Below, piece after piece: positions 11,301-19,859 of a DNA stretch of 24,109 nucleotides (position 1 is the stretch's first letter; every line of letters starts with the position of its first letter). This DNA is from Pinguiococcus pyrenoidosus. Its lineage: Eukaryota > Sar > Pinguiophyceae > Pinguiochrysidales > Pinguiochrysidaceae. The stretch spans positions 1 to 24,109 of the forward strand of contig JAAMXY010000954.1 in the NCBI GenBank assembly GCA_019677205.1, given 5' to 3'. The position numbers were made by a program, and so were the translations under genes. Under the pieces are notes generated by a model that searched no databases, was not told the DNA's origin, and worked only from the letters and a program-made list of their open reading frames with translations.

Positions 11301-14300
11301 TTCGACGAGGCTCTGCCCTGTGCACCGCAGCTTCCGCATCGTCGTCGTCGTGGAGCGCTCGGAAGCCTATACCAAACTAGCACCGCCTTTGTTGAATCGC
11401 TTCGAGAAGCAGATATTCGAGCGGAAAGACGTCCTGCTCTCAGATCATGGAACGATCATCTCCAGGCTGCAGCGATTTGTGCAGCTTTTCGCTGCGCCTG
11501 GCGACGACTCCGCGGACCGGGCAAGTCTGGGCCTGCTTCGGGCCGCCTTCTGCGGCTTCGACTCGGATCTGCTCTCGAGCCTGGTGTCTGTGGTGGACGC
11601 GGAACTGGAGAACGAACGCTCCATAAGCGGGGCCATTGCATACGGAGCCCGGGGCTCGGACGCTTGGCAGAAGGATCTCGTTCGACGTGCGATTCTGAAA
11701 CTGCTGCAGATCGCCACTCCGGAGGCAATCTGTAGGCTCCGAACCCATGGGAGAACCCACGATGCGATCCTCCGCGACTTTGGTGTCGATTGCGCAGAGG
11801 TGTACTTCCGGAAGCAGGACCACGGCAGCCTTACGGCTTTTGTCGAATCCAGGCTCGTGAGCAGCGCCGGGCACGCGGATGCCTCGAGGCCCTCGCCACA
11901 GAAAGCAAGGATGCAGAGCGTGGGGGAAAAGACTGGCACCGCCTCAGGCAACCAGGGACACGACAGTGAGGACATGGCCGAAGACCATCAGGCAGATGCA
12001 GATGCAGATGCAGATGCAGACGCAGATGCAGATGCAGATGCAGATGATCAAGCCGAGGACGATCGAGCCGAGGACGATCCGCGAGCTGATAGTTTCCAAA
12101 ACACCGCTCCGCAGGATATGCCCCGGCGAAGCTCCATCGTGGATGGTCCGGCAGCCGCCGTGAAGTACTCGATGACGTTCCTGAATACCTATGCACCCCT
12201 TGACCCCGAGACCGCGAGGAAGTGTGTGGAACGCTCGGGAGTCCGAAGGATTAGGTCCATCGTGTTGCACGAGCTGGATCAAGAGAGCGAGCTGAAGAAG
12301 AAGGTCGACGCCTTCTTCGAAGAGGACGGCGAGGGATCGGTCCTCCTCGTGCAGTGCGACCCCCTCGCCACCAGCCTCCGAAGGATCGAGCACACCAAGT
12401 TCATCGTCGAGAAAGCCGTGGTCAAATGCCAGCAAGCCAGAGCAGCAGACGAAAGCGCAAGGTCGCAGCGCAAAGCATCCCTGGCAAACGAAGGAATCGA
12501 GGTGAAAGCTAGTGAGGCAGCAATGGACGTCGATGACGAGGGCGCGCAACCAACGGCAAACATGGGAGGGGCTGCTGGCGGTGAGATCCTGGAGACTGCT
12601 CTCGAGGACGCGCAGCGCCACACGTCCACCGGTTCCAATGGCCCTTCAAATCTTCGCGGCCAGCATGTCCTTGTGCTCCTCCACTTGACGCGTGGGGTGG
12701 ACAACAAGTACTGCACCAGCTTCGACAAGAGGTGGGAGCACTGCTTTGTCGACAGCATCGCATCAGCAAAGATGCAAGGCCTTCCCGAGGCGGAGCAGTT
12801 GATCGGAAAGTCTATGGTCGAGATTCTCGGCGAGCTCGACTTGAAGAAGGTCCTCAAGCGCTCCTTCCGGCAGTCGCTGGCGAAGTTGACCTACAGGCAC
12901 GAAAGGACGAACACTCTCCTGCGCGAGCAGATCAAGAGTATCTTGAAGTACTGCGACGACGAGGACTTCCTGGCAACGGTGCAGAGCCTCCTGAGCGACA
13001 TGATCGGAGAAGGGGACTATAACCTCGATCTGGCCTCGGCGGCGCAAGAGCGAGGCGCGCTGTACCTCGCGGGAACGTTCCAGGCCGTGCTTCACAACCA
13101 GATCCTGGACGCGGTCTCTACTTGCTTTGCGCTGGTCTTGATGCAGATGGATCGCAACGCGGGTCTCACGCTGCTCCTCGACCCAGAGCTGAAGTCAATC
13201 TATCTCTATCTGCTCGAGCGATCCTTCAAGGACCTGGACGTCTACCGAATCATGAGGAGCCGCAGCTTGAGCGAGGCCAAGGCTGAGCAGCGCAAGTACG
13301 GCCACTTCGAAGTTCCCGTCGATGCCAGCAGCGGGATCCCCTTTGTGTCAATGTTCCCGTTCTCGTTCTACTTCCGCAAGCTCCTGGAGAACATGCGGCG
13401 AGAGGAAGCGCTGGTGAAGTCGTCGGAAATGGCGCTGACGCAGGCTTTCAAGCTGCTGGACCTCGAGTACGATCTCGCTGGCTCCCTGGACGATGCCTTG
13501 ATCGGCAAATACGTACATGATTTGACGTGCATGACCTTTGCCCCGGTCCGCGGTCTGACCAGAATGGAGCAGGCAGAGATGGCCAGCCTCTTCCTGAGAA
13601 ACCTGCCAGCGATGGCAGGAAGTCTCGTCGGCGGATCCGTAGCTGCGTCGGGGGGTGCCGGCGAAACCAAAGCGTCCGATCCCGTGCCCATGGAAGAAGC
13701 AGGGACGCCTCGTCCCGAGACCGTCGCAGCTTGGACGCACCGCATGTGGCACTCGGAGCAGCACCTTGGGCTGTACTTCAAGATCTTCGACGTGCTCCCG
13801 GACGCCGCCGAGCCGGTCCGCGGCAAGATCTTGGAAATCGAGGCCGCGGGGAACTGCGTCGACAGCAACGCTCATGCGCTGCTTGTCGACTCAGTCGTAA
13901 GCTGTCTCATCGACTGTCAGCAGGAGTGGCAGACGCACGAGGACTTCGTCCCCTGGATCCAGACCAACGCTGCCGCTCAGCCTTTGCTCCTATCCCTCAT
14001 GGACCTGATTCCGGCCGCGTCCTTGTCGGGCGTCGGGGTGGGGGGAAAGTGGAAGCATCTCCTCTTCGTGACGAGCTTTGTGAAGCAAGTTGCGCATCCT
14101 CTGGAGCTTGAACCCACGTTCGTGAGGACCGTGACCACGACCCTGGCGCCCCACGACCTGAGTTCCCGGGCGGCGTTCACGGAGCTGATGAGGCTCTTTG
14201 CGCAGCTGTCGAAGCAGACAATGGAAGGTGTGAACGTGGAGTCGTTCGACCTCACGTGCCCCATCACCCGCGAACGCATGAAAGATCCGGTGATCGCAGC

Positions 14301-17300
14301 GGACGGCAAGACGTACGACCGAGAGGGCATTCGGATGTGGTTCGAGCTGAGCGGGACGCAGGTGCGCTCCCCGCTCACCGGCGAGGTGCTTCTGCACACC
14401 CGGCTCGTGGACGATGTCGCCATGAAGGAAAGGCTGCGAAGCACCGAGGAGCTCGATCTGCGCGACTACGTGGAGAACTTCATCTTCGACAGCCTCCTCG
14501 GGAGCGAGGCCCAGGTGGAGATCGGGCTGCTGGAGGACTTGATTGATCTTGTGCTCGACAAGTACACCATCGACAGCTACGACGAGCGGTTCCTCAAGCC
14601 CATCCTTCCCAGCGACCCTTGCAAGCTTGCCCTGTTGAGGGACCTCGTCCGCATGATGGACGCGGACGTGGACGAGACGGGGCGCCTCCGCGCCAAGCTC
14701 TGCTCGGAGCTAGAGGAACTGAGGAGGGCCTCGGCGGACCATGCAGTCCTGATGATGTACGTGAAGGTGCGGGAGGAGAAGCAGTCCAGCGGACCGCACA
14801 GTGAGAGTGTGGAGGAATGGAGCGCCGTGAGACTACGGGAGGCCGTTCTCGCACGGGAGAGCGAGGGCATCACCGAGTGGCTGGACGGCATTGCGCAAGC
14901 CCGAAGGGCAATGCGGACGTATGCGAGGCACCTGGAGGACCTGGTGGCGCGGGAAGTGGCCGTGGGCGCATCTCCGGAAGCCGAGACCGCTCTCGGGTAC
15001 TTCGGCGTGCTCCTGGAATCCTCGGAGGAGCACGCGCAGCTGCTGCGATCGATGAGACTCTTCGTGCTCAAGCAGGTGGAACGACGCAGGGGAATGGGCT
15101 TCCTGAGGCAGCTCTTGAAGGAGCTGGCGGAGCAGAAGTGGCTCCAGGAGTGGATCGAGGAGGATGTCACTCTTTTCCGCTTCCTCGGGGACTCCCAGTT
15201 GCCCCACGAGAATCCCCTGCGGACGGTCGCCGGCTTCCCAGAGGCCCAGAAGCTCGTCTCGGCGTTCCTAGTCGGCGGCGATCAGCAGTGCCTGACAAGT
15301 GGCGTGCAGGAGCTTGTGAGCGCCCTCGAGAAGCCAGAGCTCGCGAAAGGAGCTCTGCTTGCTGCGACCTTCCACGAGTTCGGCCTGCTCAGAATTGTCG
15401 GCGGCAAGGTGGCAACGGCGACGAATCAGTTGACAACCTCGTATGTGGCGTGGCTGCGGAGTCAGAGCTGGCTAGGTCCCAAGGAGGCCAACCTCATCGC
15501 CTTGTGGACAGGCGATGCCATGGCCAGGCTCGACGCTCTCCAGGCCAGCGGGGAGGCCGCGTCGAGTGGACTGCTCCGCGTTGCCGAGCTTTTCACCTTG
15601 ACACCGGAGTCGAGCGCCAGCCAGCTTCTTCAGCTGCGGTTCCTCGCGCACCTGTGTGCTCTGGCGATCGCCTGCGACCAAGCGTCTCCGCTGAGAACGT
15701 GCACCTCCTGCATGTTCGCGCCGGCGACGCTCCGCGATTCTCTTCTCCCGGCGATGCCAGAAGACGCGTTGAAGGTCGCACAAGAAGCAATGGGCGGACG
15801 GTGGTACACCTGCCCAAACGGACACCCGTACTACGTCGACATGTGCGGACGTCCCACCGAGCTACTGAAGTGCGCAGAGTGCGGAATGGACATTGGCGGG
15901 ACGAACCACGACCTTCTGGAGAGCAACGTGGACCTTGGCAACGTCGGCGAGAAGCTCTTCGACAAGACGATCCTCAACGATTCCTCAGAGCATGGATATT
16001 GCCTGAGAAGCGCTGCGGAGGAGCTGAGCGCCTTGCCGCTGCCGACGACCCGAAAGCTCGGGCCCCTTGCATGCCGAAGCGCACGGCTTTTCCTGAACGC
16101 TTCCTTCGTCACGGCAGCGGCGGCCATGCTGTTCGGCACCGACTCCGAGACCACCACAGCCTCCAAAGACCTCGCCGACTGGGAGCAGCGCACCAGGGAG
16201 GTCTTCAATCAGAACTTCGGCGTCCCGAGGGACATCTTCAGCTTCTTGCTCGCCCATCTTGAGACGGACATCGACACGCTGAGCACCCGTTTGATGGCCA
16301 AACCCGTGGACGACGCCTTGCTGTTCTTGCATGGCGTCCTGCATCTGGTCAATGGCGCGCGGCCCGCGGACGTCAGCATGCAGTCCGCGGACCTGGAGCG
16401 CCTGCTGGAGCACTTCGGGGAAGAGAACCCCCTGGATCTCTCCGTGCTCAGCTCGGAGACGCACCGTGAAGTGTGGGAGCAGGTGTGGAACATGGCTGTC
16501 GAGGCGCTTTCTGCCCAGCAGACCGTCGAGAAGAGCATCGACGTCGTGAGGAGCTGGTTCGCCGCGTCGGAGGACGAAGAAGACGTGAGCAATGCCATGA
16601 TGTTCGTCGGAGAGCTCAAGGAGCGAGTGCCCATCGCCAGTCTCGAGCCGGAGAAGCGCCGCGCCGGCCTTCCCAACCTTTGGAGGTACACCAGGCCATT
16701 CAGCGTGGAAGCTTTCCAGTCGCAGCTTCGATGCGCAACCGGGACCGAGGGCGACACCCCTGTCCTATCGCACGTGCTGCAGCGCTCGTCCGAGGTTCAG
16801 ATCCTGAGCTTCTTGCCGGGAGTCTTCAAGTGGCTGTCCCTGCTGCTCGAGAAGTACAACCTGAAGATCGACCGGAAGCGAGCGAGGGAGACCACCATCC
16901 TCGAGGTGCTGCGCGAGGCGCCGCCCAGCTCTTCGGAGGAATACGAGCAAGCCTTCGACGCCTTCTCCCAGTGCTGGGCTGTCTGCTGGCAGAACGTCAA
17001 GGCCTATGGCTGCACGGAAATCCCCGCCGAGTACCACCACGTCGAGATGAACGCTGCCCAGGCTCTGACCTTCTGCCTGCCGTGCGGGGAGGACGAAGGC
17101 ATCTGCTCGCTGGCGCTGGTGCAGTACCTCACGCACCTGCACAACGACTTGTGCCAGATGGTTCACGAGCACTTCCTCCGGATCGGCGGCGACTTCAACA
17201 CCAGCGCGATCTCGTCTCGCCACGTGACAGCGTCGCACTGCACCACGTTCGAGATGGAATCCTTCGAGGCCTACATTCGGGACAAGTGCACCACCAGTGC

Positions 17301-18057
17301 CGGCACGTTCGACGTCCGCAAGGCGGAGAATGCCCTGGTGGAGAGGCACATGCGGCGGATGCGCACCATTGATCTTGAGCTGCGCCTCGTGACGTTTGTC
17401 AACGAGCGCCACCTGCACGGGGGCTTCTCCGCGCTGCGGCAGAAGATCAAGCAGGAGACCCTGCCGATGGACGTGCGGCAGCTCGTGCAAGCCGAGCTCC
17501 GCACTCCCGCGAGAGCGCACGACACCTTGGAGATCGTGGAGACCATGACGAGCTTCCTGTGCGCCACGGGTGGCACGGATCGCCAGCTAAATGAGTCGGT
17601 GGCCGAAATGTCCCTTGGCGAGTACGCAAAGACGTATCTGCTGCTGGACGAAGGGAGGCTTTCGCGCACCGTGAGGACCGTGAAGCTGTGCCAGATGGAG
17701 TCGCTGTTCCAGGTTCTGATGGAGCTCTGTGGCATCGGTCCGTTCGCGCGGGTCCACGCCAACTACAGGGAAGAGCTCCCGGAGTCGACGAAGGAGCAGT
17801 TGCTGGACGTGTACCGCGAGATGGATCTTGACAGCCTGCTGCCGGTCTTCGCGGCCTACATTCGTGACAATCTGATCGAGGCGCATACCAACAAAGACAC
17901 CAGTCTGAAGGCGTGCCTCGAGTGGCTGGAGCTCGATGACACGTGGCTCCAAGAGATTGCGTGGTTCCGCGACTTCTTCCCGGACACCGTCCAGGTGAAG
18001 CACGCCGTGGCGACCTTCGAGTATCTGGATTCCGTGCGATCCATCTTCCCCGTCTGA
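1165..18057 (+). CDS. RNF213: Giant RNF213/mysterin-type AAA+ E3 ubiquitin ligase with a U-box (8 exons)
   Basis: My splice model joins 1165-1308, 1396-1734, 1803-3068, 3156-3640, 3705-4491, 4558-10527, 10609-11067 and 11143-18057 (stop TGA). All introns are GT-AG; six are phase 0 and the fourth is phase 2. It gives about 5,454 aa, close to the roughly 5,200 of human RNF213. Visible in order: Tudor-like (about 16-66), CBM20-like (109-204), a long helical N-arm, a Lys run encoded near 3583-3606, UBA-like (1602-1642), a degenerate AAA unit with GGGKT near 1920, an Asp tract (2243-2262), AAA unit with GETGCGKS (2455) and MLDEVN, AAA unit with GKPGSSKS (2852) and LLDEVG, family signatures FWGLREFYS and LCPVHRSFR...LLNRFEKQ, U-box (4185-4249) and RZ finger (4684-4744). 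The ATG at 1165 has G at -3 and +4. The role, ATP-driven ubiquitin ligation in the cytosol, is inferred from the family. Family assignment is very secure; exact exon ends are slightly less so. Confidence 0.95.
1210..1440 (+). other. Tudor-like module encoded across intron 1
   Basis: Residues about 16-66 read VGKSIRL...GHYLSAHVLQYD, then MYRLSYADDSVEWVDL. This matches the pattern of Tudor/PWWP-like modules in plant and algal chromatin proteins: a basic strand, 'x-YxGxVxxYD', then 'HxVxYxDGDxEWxxL'. Intron 1 (1309-1395) falls between YRLSY and ADDSVEW, so joining the exons restores the motif and supports the splice. Such folds usually bind methylated lysine or arginine. The ligand here is unknown, and the usual DGD is ADD here. 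Confidence 0.55.
1576..1931 (+). other. CBM20-like carbohydrate-binding module in the giant ligase
   Basis: Residues about 109-204 begin ARTRVLFHVFV, pass through GDMIYLKGNPEAFG and a Trp-containing strand (DDAVWVTE), and after intron 2 (1735-1802) continue SQLGLFKFHYQIV...GTIIREGQQER. This is the CBM20 layout: first strand, 'G-x-LxxxGxxxxLG'-like turn, W, then the 'FxYKxxxxxxxxxxWEgGxNR' block. CBM20 modules bind starch or glycogen. In the second block Arg stands where an aromatic often sits (IIREG), so one sugar-binding surface may be weakened. A CBM20-type fold near the N-terminus is, to my recollection, also present in animal RNF213. Confidence 0.65.
6340..6462 (+). other. UBA-like ubiquitin-binding domain in the giant ligase
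   Basis: Residues about 1602-1642 contain LAALLGMGF, then ALRQCGNNVENAANFCLAN. This is the UBA pattern: 'LxxMGF' loop, 'A..AL' second helix, 'N.nvE.A..wLl' third helix. It sits behind a low-complexity Pro/Ala/Gln/acidic linker (about 6190-6330), which suggests an inserted flexible module. UBA domains bind ubiquitin or ubiquitin chains. I do not recall a UBA in animal RNF213. Confidence 0.7.
6826..7320 (+). other. Degenerate AAA+ unit upstream of the active ATPase units
   Basis: The stretch starting QLPVFVTCCDDPSL, followed by SEILFCTSMTTSEDLELIL and HIFCIADVHKLSY, follows the pattern of the nucleotide-binding-poor first AAA units of RNF213. A P-loop-like string INGGGKTHHI lies near residues 1918-1927, but Val stands where the first Gly of GxxxxGK[ST] should be. 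The unit looks structural rather than hydrolytic. The exact numbering of the AAA units is inferred. Confidence 0.55.
8263..8355 (+). repeat. GAC/GAT repeat coding a poly-aspartate tract
   Basis: Twenty consecutive Asp codons (8263-8322) are followed by one Val, five Asp, three Glu and two Asp. GAC and GAT are interspersed, so the tract is not a pure microsatellite. It lies in a disordered Pro/Arg-rich then acidic insert between the degenerate AAA unit and the first intact ATPase unit. The acidic run follows an Arg/Pro-rich stretch (RPVRPPRAPR), giving a sharply bipolar charge pattern. Confidence 0.95.
8812..9210 (+). other. Intact AAA+ ATPase unit (AAA3-type) of the ligase
   Basis: The stretch GYVLTVDNLLKM leads into Walker A GETGCGKS (Gly 2455, Lys 2461). 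Walker B IIVMLDEVNTCN (Asp 2513, Glu 2514) and the sensor block VCACNPYRK (Asn 2549) follow. These are hallmark strings of the catalytically active AAA3 unit of RNF213, and all expected residues for ATP binding and hydrolysis are present. Confidence 0.85.
10060..11450 (+). other. AAA+ ATPase unit (AAA4-type) and family signature block
   Basis: Walker A is GKPGSSKS (Gly 2852, Lys 2858), the RNF213-typical variant with Ser where Gly is usual. Walker B is VVVVLLDEVGLAE (Asp 2925, Glu 2926), followed by ISNWALDPAKMNRAVHLYR. Introns 6 (10528-10608) and 7 (11068-11142) interrupt this part. Across them the family strings FWGLREFYS and STRLCPVHRSFR, then PPLLNRFEKQ, are restored, which is the strongest single proof of family and splice model. 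Confidence 0.9.
11992..12045 (+). repeat. Nine tandem GCAGAT hexamers coding (Ala-Asp)9
   Basis: Nine copies of a GCA-GAT hexamer, one carrying GAC, encode an alternating Ala-Asp run. It is followed at once by two copies of an AEDD-R/P unit. The repeat lies in a Gln/Asp-rich disordered insert just after the AAA4 region. Being a near-perfect hexamer, it should vary in length without breaking the frame. Confidence 0.95.
14245..14439 (+). other. U-box domain in the position of the RNF213 RING
   Basis: Residues about 4185-4249 begin FDLTCPITRERMKDPVIAAD, then GKTYDREGIRMWF, then RSPLTGEVL and LVDDVAMKERL. This is a textbook U-box: 'CPI...M.DPV....G.TY.R..I..W....P.T...L..N..L', and it lacks the zinc ligands of a RING. 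U-boxes recruit E2 enzymes through the same surface as RINGs. It sits some 500 residues before the RZ finger, about where the RING lies in animal RNF213. Confidence 0.93.
15742..15924 (+). other. RZ-type zinc finger of the giant ligase
   Basis: Residues about 4684-4744 read LLPAMPED...WYTCPNGHPYYVDMCG, then KCAECGMDIGGTNHD. Cys 4707, His 4711, Cys 4718, Cys 4727 and Cys 4730 form the RZ pattern shared with RNF213 and ZNFX1. The NGH histidine and the following CG cysteine are seven residues apart, as for the human RNF213 pair (His4509/Cys4516, from memory) linked to ubiquitin transfer. This argues that RZ-based chemistry is retained. Confidence 0.93.
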
Positions 18058-18127
18058 TCTGGCCCTCCTTCTTCCCACCGCCTCTTTTCCTTGCCTGAGG
18101 GTCTCTGACACGATGCCGCGCGGCTCG

Positions 18128-18213
18128 GAAGCACGATAGGTGGTGAAGCATGATAGGTGGTGAAGCACGGTAGGTGTGTGTGTGTGTGTGTGTGAGTGTG
18201 TGTTTGTGGGTGT
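18128..18213. repeat. Three 17-bp tandem repeats followed by a GT microsatellite
   Basis: The unit GAAGCACGATAGGTGGT occurs at 18128-18144, 18145-18161 (one change) and 18162-18177 (diverging into the next repeat). It runs directly into a GT-rich simple repeat to about 18213. The whole lies between the convergent 3' ends of the ligase and REEP-type genes, which are only 211 bp apart. It is probably within one or both 3' UTRs. No AATAAA polyadenylation signal is visible here. Confidence 0.9.
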
Positions 18214-18268
18214 GCGAGGGTTGCAGGAAAAGCTAGTAGTCCCAACCCGCAGCAGAAATATCGTCGCT

Positions 18269-19462
18269 TCACCAGGATCTTCGTATTGGCATCTCTGTTT
18301 CCGTCTCGTCCAGCTCGGCCACCACGAGGGCGCTCTTGTACCATCTTACAAAGCCGATGTGCAGCCGGCACAGCCGCAGATTCCGAGCCATTCTTCGAAG
18401 CATGTGCTTCTGCTGCTGGATGAGCATGCCGAGGCCGGCGACGGTGACGTCGCGATCGCTTTCCGATGCCGCTCTTAGGTGGATCGTGCGCCCCAGCGAG
18501 TGCTCAATCTGGAGATCGTGCGTGTCGCCGCGCTCCGTCGAGTCCTTCTGCAGGCCCGTGATGCAAGGAATCCGCAGGCGTCCCTTCGGTGCCCCCCGCA
18601 GCGAACTCGCCCGCCAGATGAGGAGGCCCTCGCAGCTCTCGTGCAGCTGCAGCACCCGGAGCTTCCACATGCCCCTCGTGTGCAGCTGCACATGCATGCC
18701 CCCGCGCAGCAGGTTCTGAAACTCCAGGAGCAAGCCCTGCGGGTCCTGGAAATCGTCCGCAAGCTCGTTCCACTTCGCATCCTGCTCCAAGAAGCCGTCG
18801 TCCTCCTCGCTGGGCCTCTCCTCCAGCAGCTTCGCCTCGACGAGCGGCCCCTCCTCTTCGCGCTTCGGCAGCAAATCTTGCGCCGCAGTCGACAGGCCCT
18901 TGGCCAGGCTGGCGCCGAGCTGCTGGAAGCCCTGCTGCTCTCCGGCCGCCAAAATCTGCAGCGCGGAGCCCGTGGTGTGCTGTGCCAGGTAGTTGCCGGC
19001 GCTCTGGGCCAAGCTGGACGCCGCCTTCGAGGCCCGATCTCGCACCTCATTGCCCACCTGCAAGTTTCCCGCATGTTGATGAACCAATTCCCCGATTTGC
19101 TCCAAAACTGCCCGAGTTACCTGCTCGATGCGCTCGTCGATGTGGTCTTCGTACCGCAGAAGCCACGGCAGAACGAAACCGTCGAAGACCTGAGCGGCGC
19201 CCTGGAAGCGCGGCAGCACGAGCCACATGATCGCCAGCACTTTCAGCTCCAGGAAGAACGGCAGCGTGGCGCGCAGGCCGTGTTCTAAAGCGGAATACTC
19301 CAAGATCGACAGAGAGGCCCAGACGGTCCAATAGGTTAGCCACACATAGTACGCCGTCTCATCCTTCTGCTTGGCCGCTTTGGCCGTCATCAGCGCCGGA
19401 TACAGCACGCCGAACACGCTGCAAAGCGCGGCGCTGAGGTGGCGCCGCAGAAGCCATAACAT
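18269..19462 (-). CDS. REEP/DP1/HVA22-type ER-shaping protein with C-terminal PH-like domain
   Basis: An intronless 397-aa frame starts at the ATG at 19462; it has A at -3, while the open frame further upstream has no earlier ATG. Residues about 8-108 form the TB2/DP1/HVA22 domain: GVLYPALMTAKAAK, then YVWLTYWTVWASLSILEY, then LPFFLELKVLAIMWLVLPRF and a closing LPWLLRYEDHID. Such proteins insert hydrophobic hairpins into the ER membrane and generate curvature. Residues 110-240 are amphipathic, then acidic. Residues about 250-352 look like a PH fold, with beta-strand-rich text (MWKLRVLQLH...GLLIWR...RIPCITGLQ) ending in a helix, and probably bind phosphoinositide or protein. The gene converges on the ligase and diverges from the transporter. 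Family assignment is firm; the PH call is less so. Confidence 0.88.
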   Translation of the reverse strand: MLWLLRRHLSAALCSVFGVLYPALMTAKAAKQKDETAYYVWLTYWTVWASLSILEYSALEHGLRATLPFFLELKVLAIMWLVLPRFQGAAQVFDGFVLPWLLRYEDHIDERIEQVTRAVLEQIGELVHQHAGNLQVGNEVRDRASKAASSLAQSAGNYLAQHTTGSALQILAAGEQQGFQQLGASLAKGLSTAAQDLLPKREEEGPLVEAKLLEERPSEEDDGFLEQDAKWNELADDFQDPQGLLLEFQNLLRGGMHVQLHTRGMWKLRVLQLHESCEGLLIWRASSLRGAPKGRLRIPCITGLQKDSTERGDTHDLQIEHSLGRTIHLRAASESDRDVTVAGLGMLIQQQKHMLRRMARNLRLCRLHIGFVRWYKSALVVAELDETETEMPIRRSW

Positions 19463-19644
19463 CGTGAAAAAGCGCCGCACTGAAGAGAGTCTTGAAAGCG
19501 TTCGTAGGTTCTCTTCTTTCTCTCCCGGTAATGAGGCTATGTAAGCGGTGAACAAGGCCAGAAACCGAGAGCGTCAGCTGATCTATTCGATCGGGACGGT
19601 CAGCTGATCACCAGGTGACAAAATTATCGATCCTAACTACTAGA

Positions 19645-19714
19645 ATCGAAAAATGTATACTCTATCGAAAATATTTTTCTTGAAGATCGAAAATAAATTA
19701 TTACAAGATCGAAA
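19645..19714 (+). promoter_or_regulatory. Four phased ATCGAAA motifs
   Basis: ATCGAAA occurs at 19645-19651, 19664-19670, 19686-19692 and 19708-19714, all in the same orientation with start-to-start spacing of 19, 22 and 22 bp. This is near two helical turns and would put bound factors on one DNA face. A related ATCGATC lies 19 bp further upstream at 19626. It is a candidate transcription-factor array; the factor is unknown. Confidence 0.45.
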
Positions 19715-19740
19715 TGGAAGAGCAACGTGGTGAGCCATTC

Positions 19741-19751
19741 TTGGCGCCAAA
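19741..19751. promoter_or_regulatory. E2F-like palindromic site
   Basis: TTGGCGCCAA is a perfect 10-bp palindrome. With the next A it contains GCGCCAAA, the reverse complement of the E2F/DP consensus TTTSSCGC. A TTTGGCGC copy lies at 19922-19929 inside the first transporter exon. This is a consensus match only. Confidence 0.4.
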
Positions 19752-19859
19752 AGCCTACGAAAGCCGTAAAGCGCAGCGGAATTGTGCGGATTTGAAGCCG
19801 AAGCTTTTGGGGCCTCTTTGGTGAATGTGGTGAATTGGCGAAAGCTCCTCAAAGGCGTC

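Larger units (their letters stand above)
19463..19859. promoter_or_regulatory. Divergent promoter between REEP-type and MFS genes
   Basis: Only 397 bp separate the two start codons, so both promoters must lie here. The centre (about 19621-19712) is AT-rich. It holds an 11-bp direct repeat GTCAGCTGATC (19573-19583 and 19599-19609), four ATCGAAA motifs and a palindrome TTGGCGCCAA. No gene is supported here. The short open frame from an ATG at 19714 ends at a TGA near 19822 and matches nothing. Confidence 0.7.

Noticed and set aside
11992-12045. CRISPR-like or regulatory repeat array
   Set aside because: It is a coding Ala-Asp hexamer repeat in frame with the ligase, with no spacers, in a eukaryotic gene.
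14817-16262. 481-codon plus-strand frame overlapping the RZ region
   Set aside because: The overlapping frame carries the RZ finger and family signatures; this one is Arg/Gly/Ala low-complexity text.
18177-18213. Telomere-like repeat
   Set aside because: It is a GT dinucleotide tract with interruptions, not a regular telomeric unit, and lies internally between genes.
19463-19555. N-terminal extension of the REEP-type protein
   Set aside because: The open frame continues to 19555 but begins with TTG, not ATG. The internal ATG at 19462 has a good context and matches the usual REEP start.
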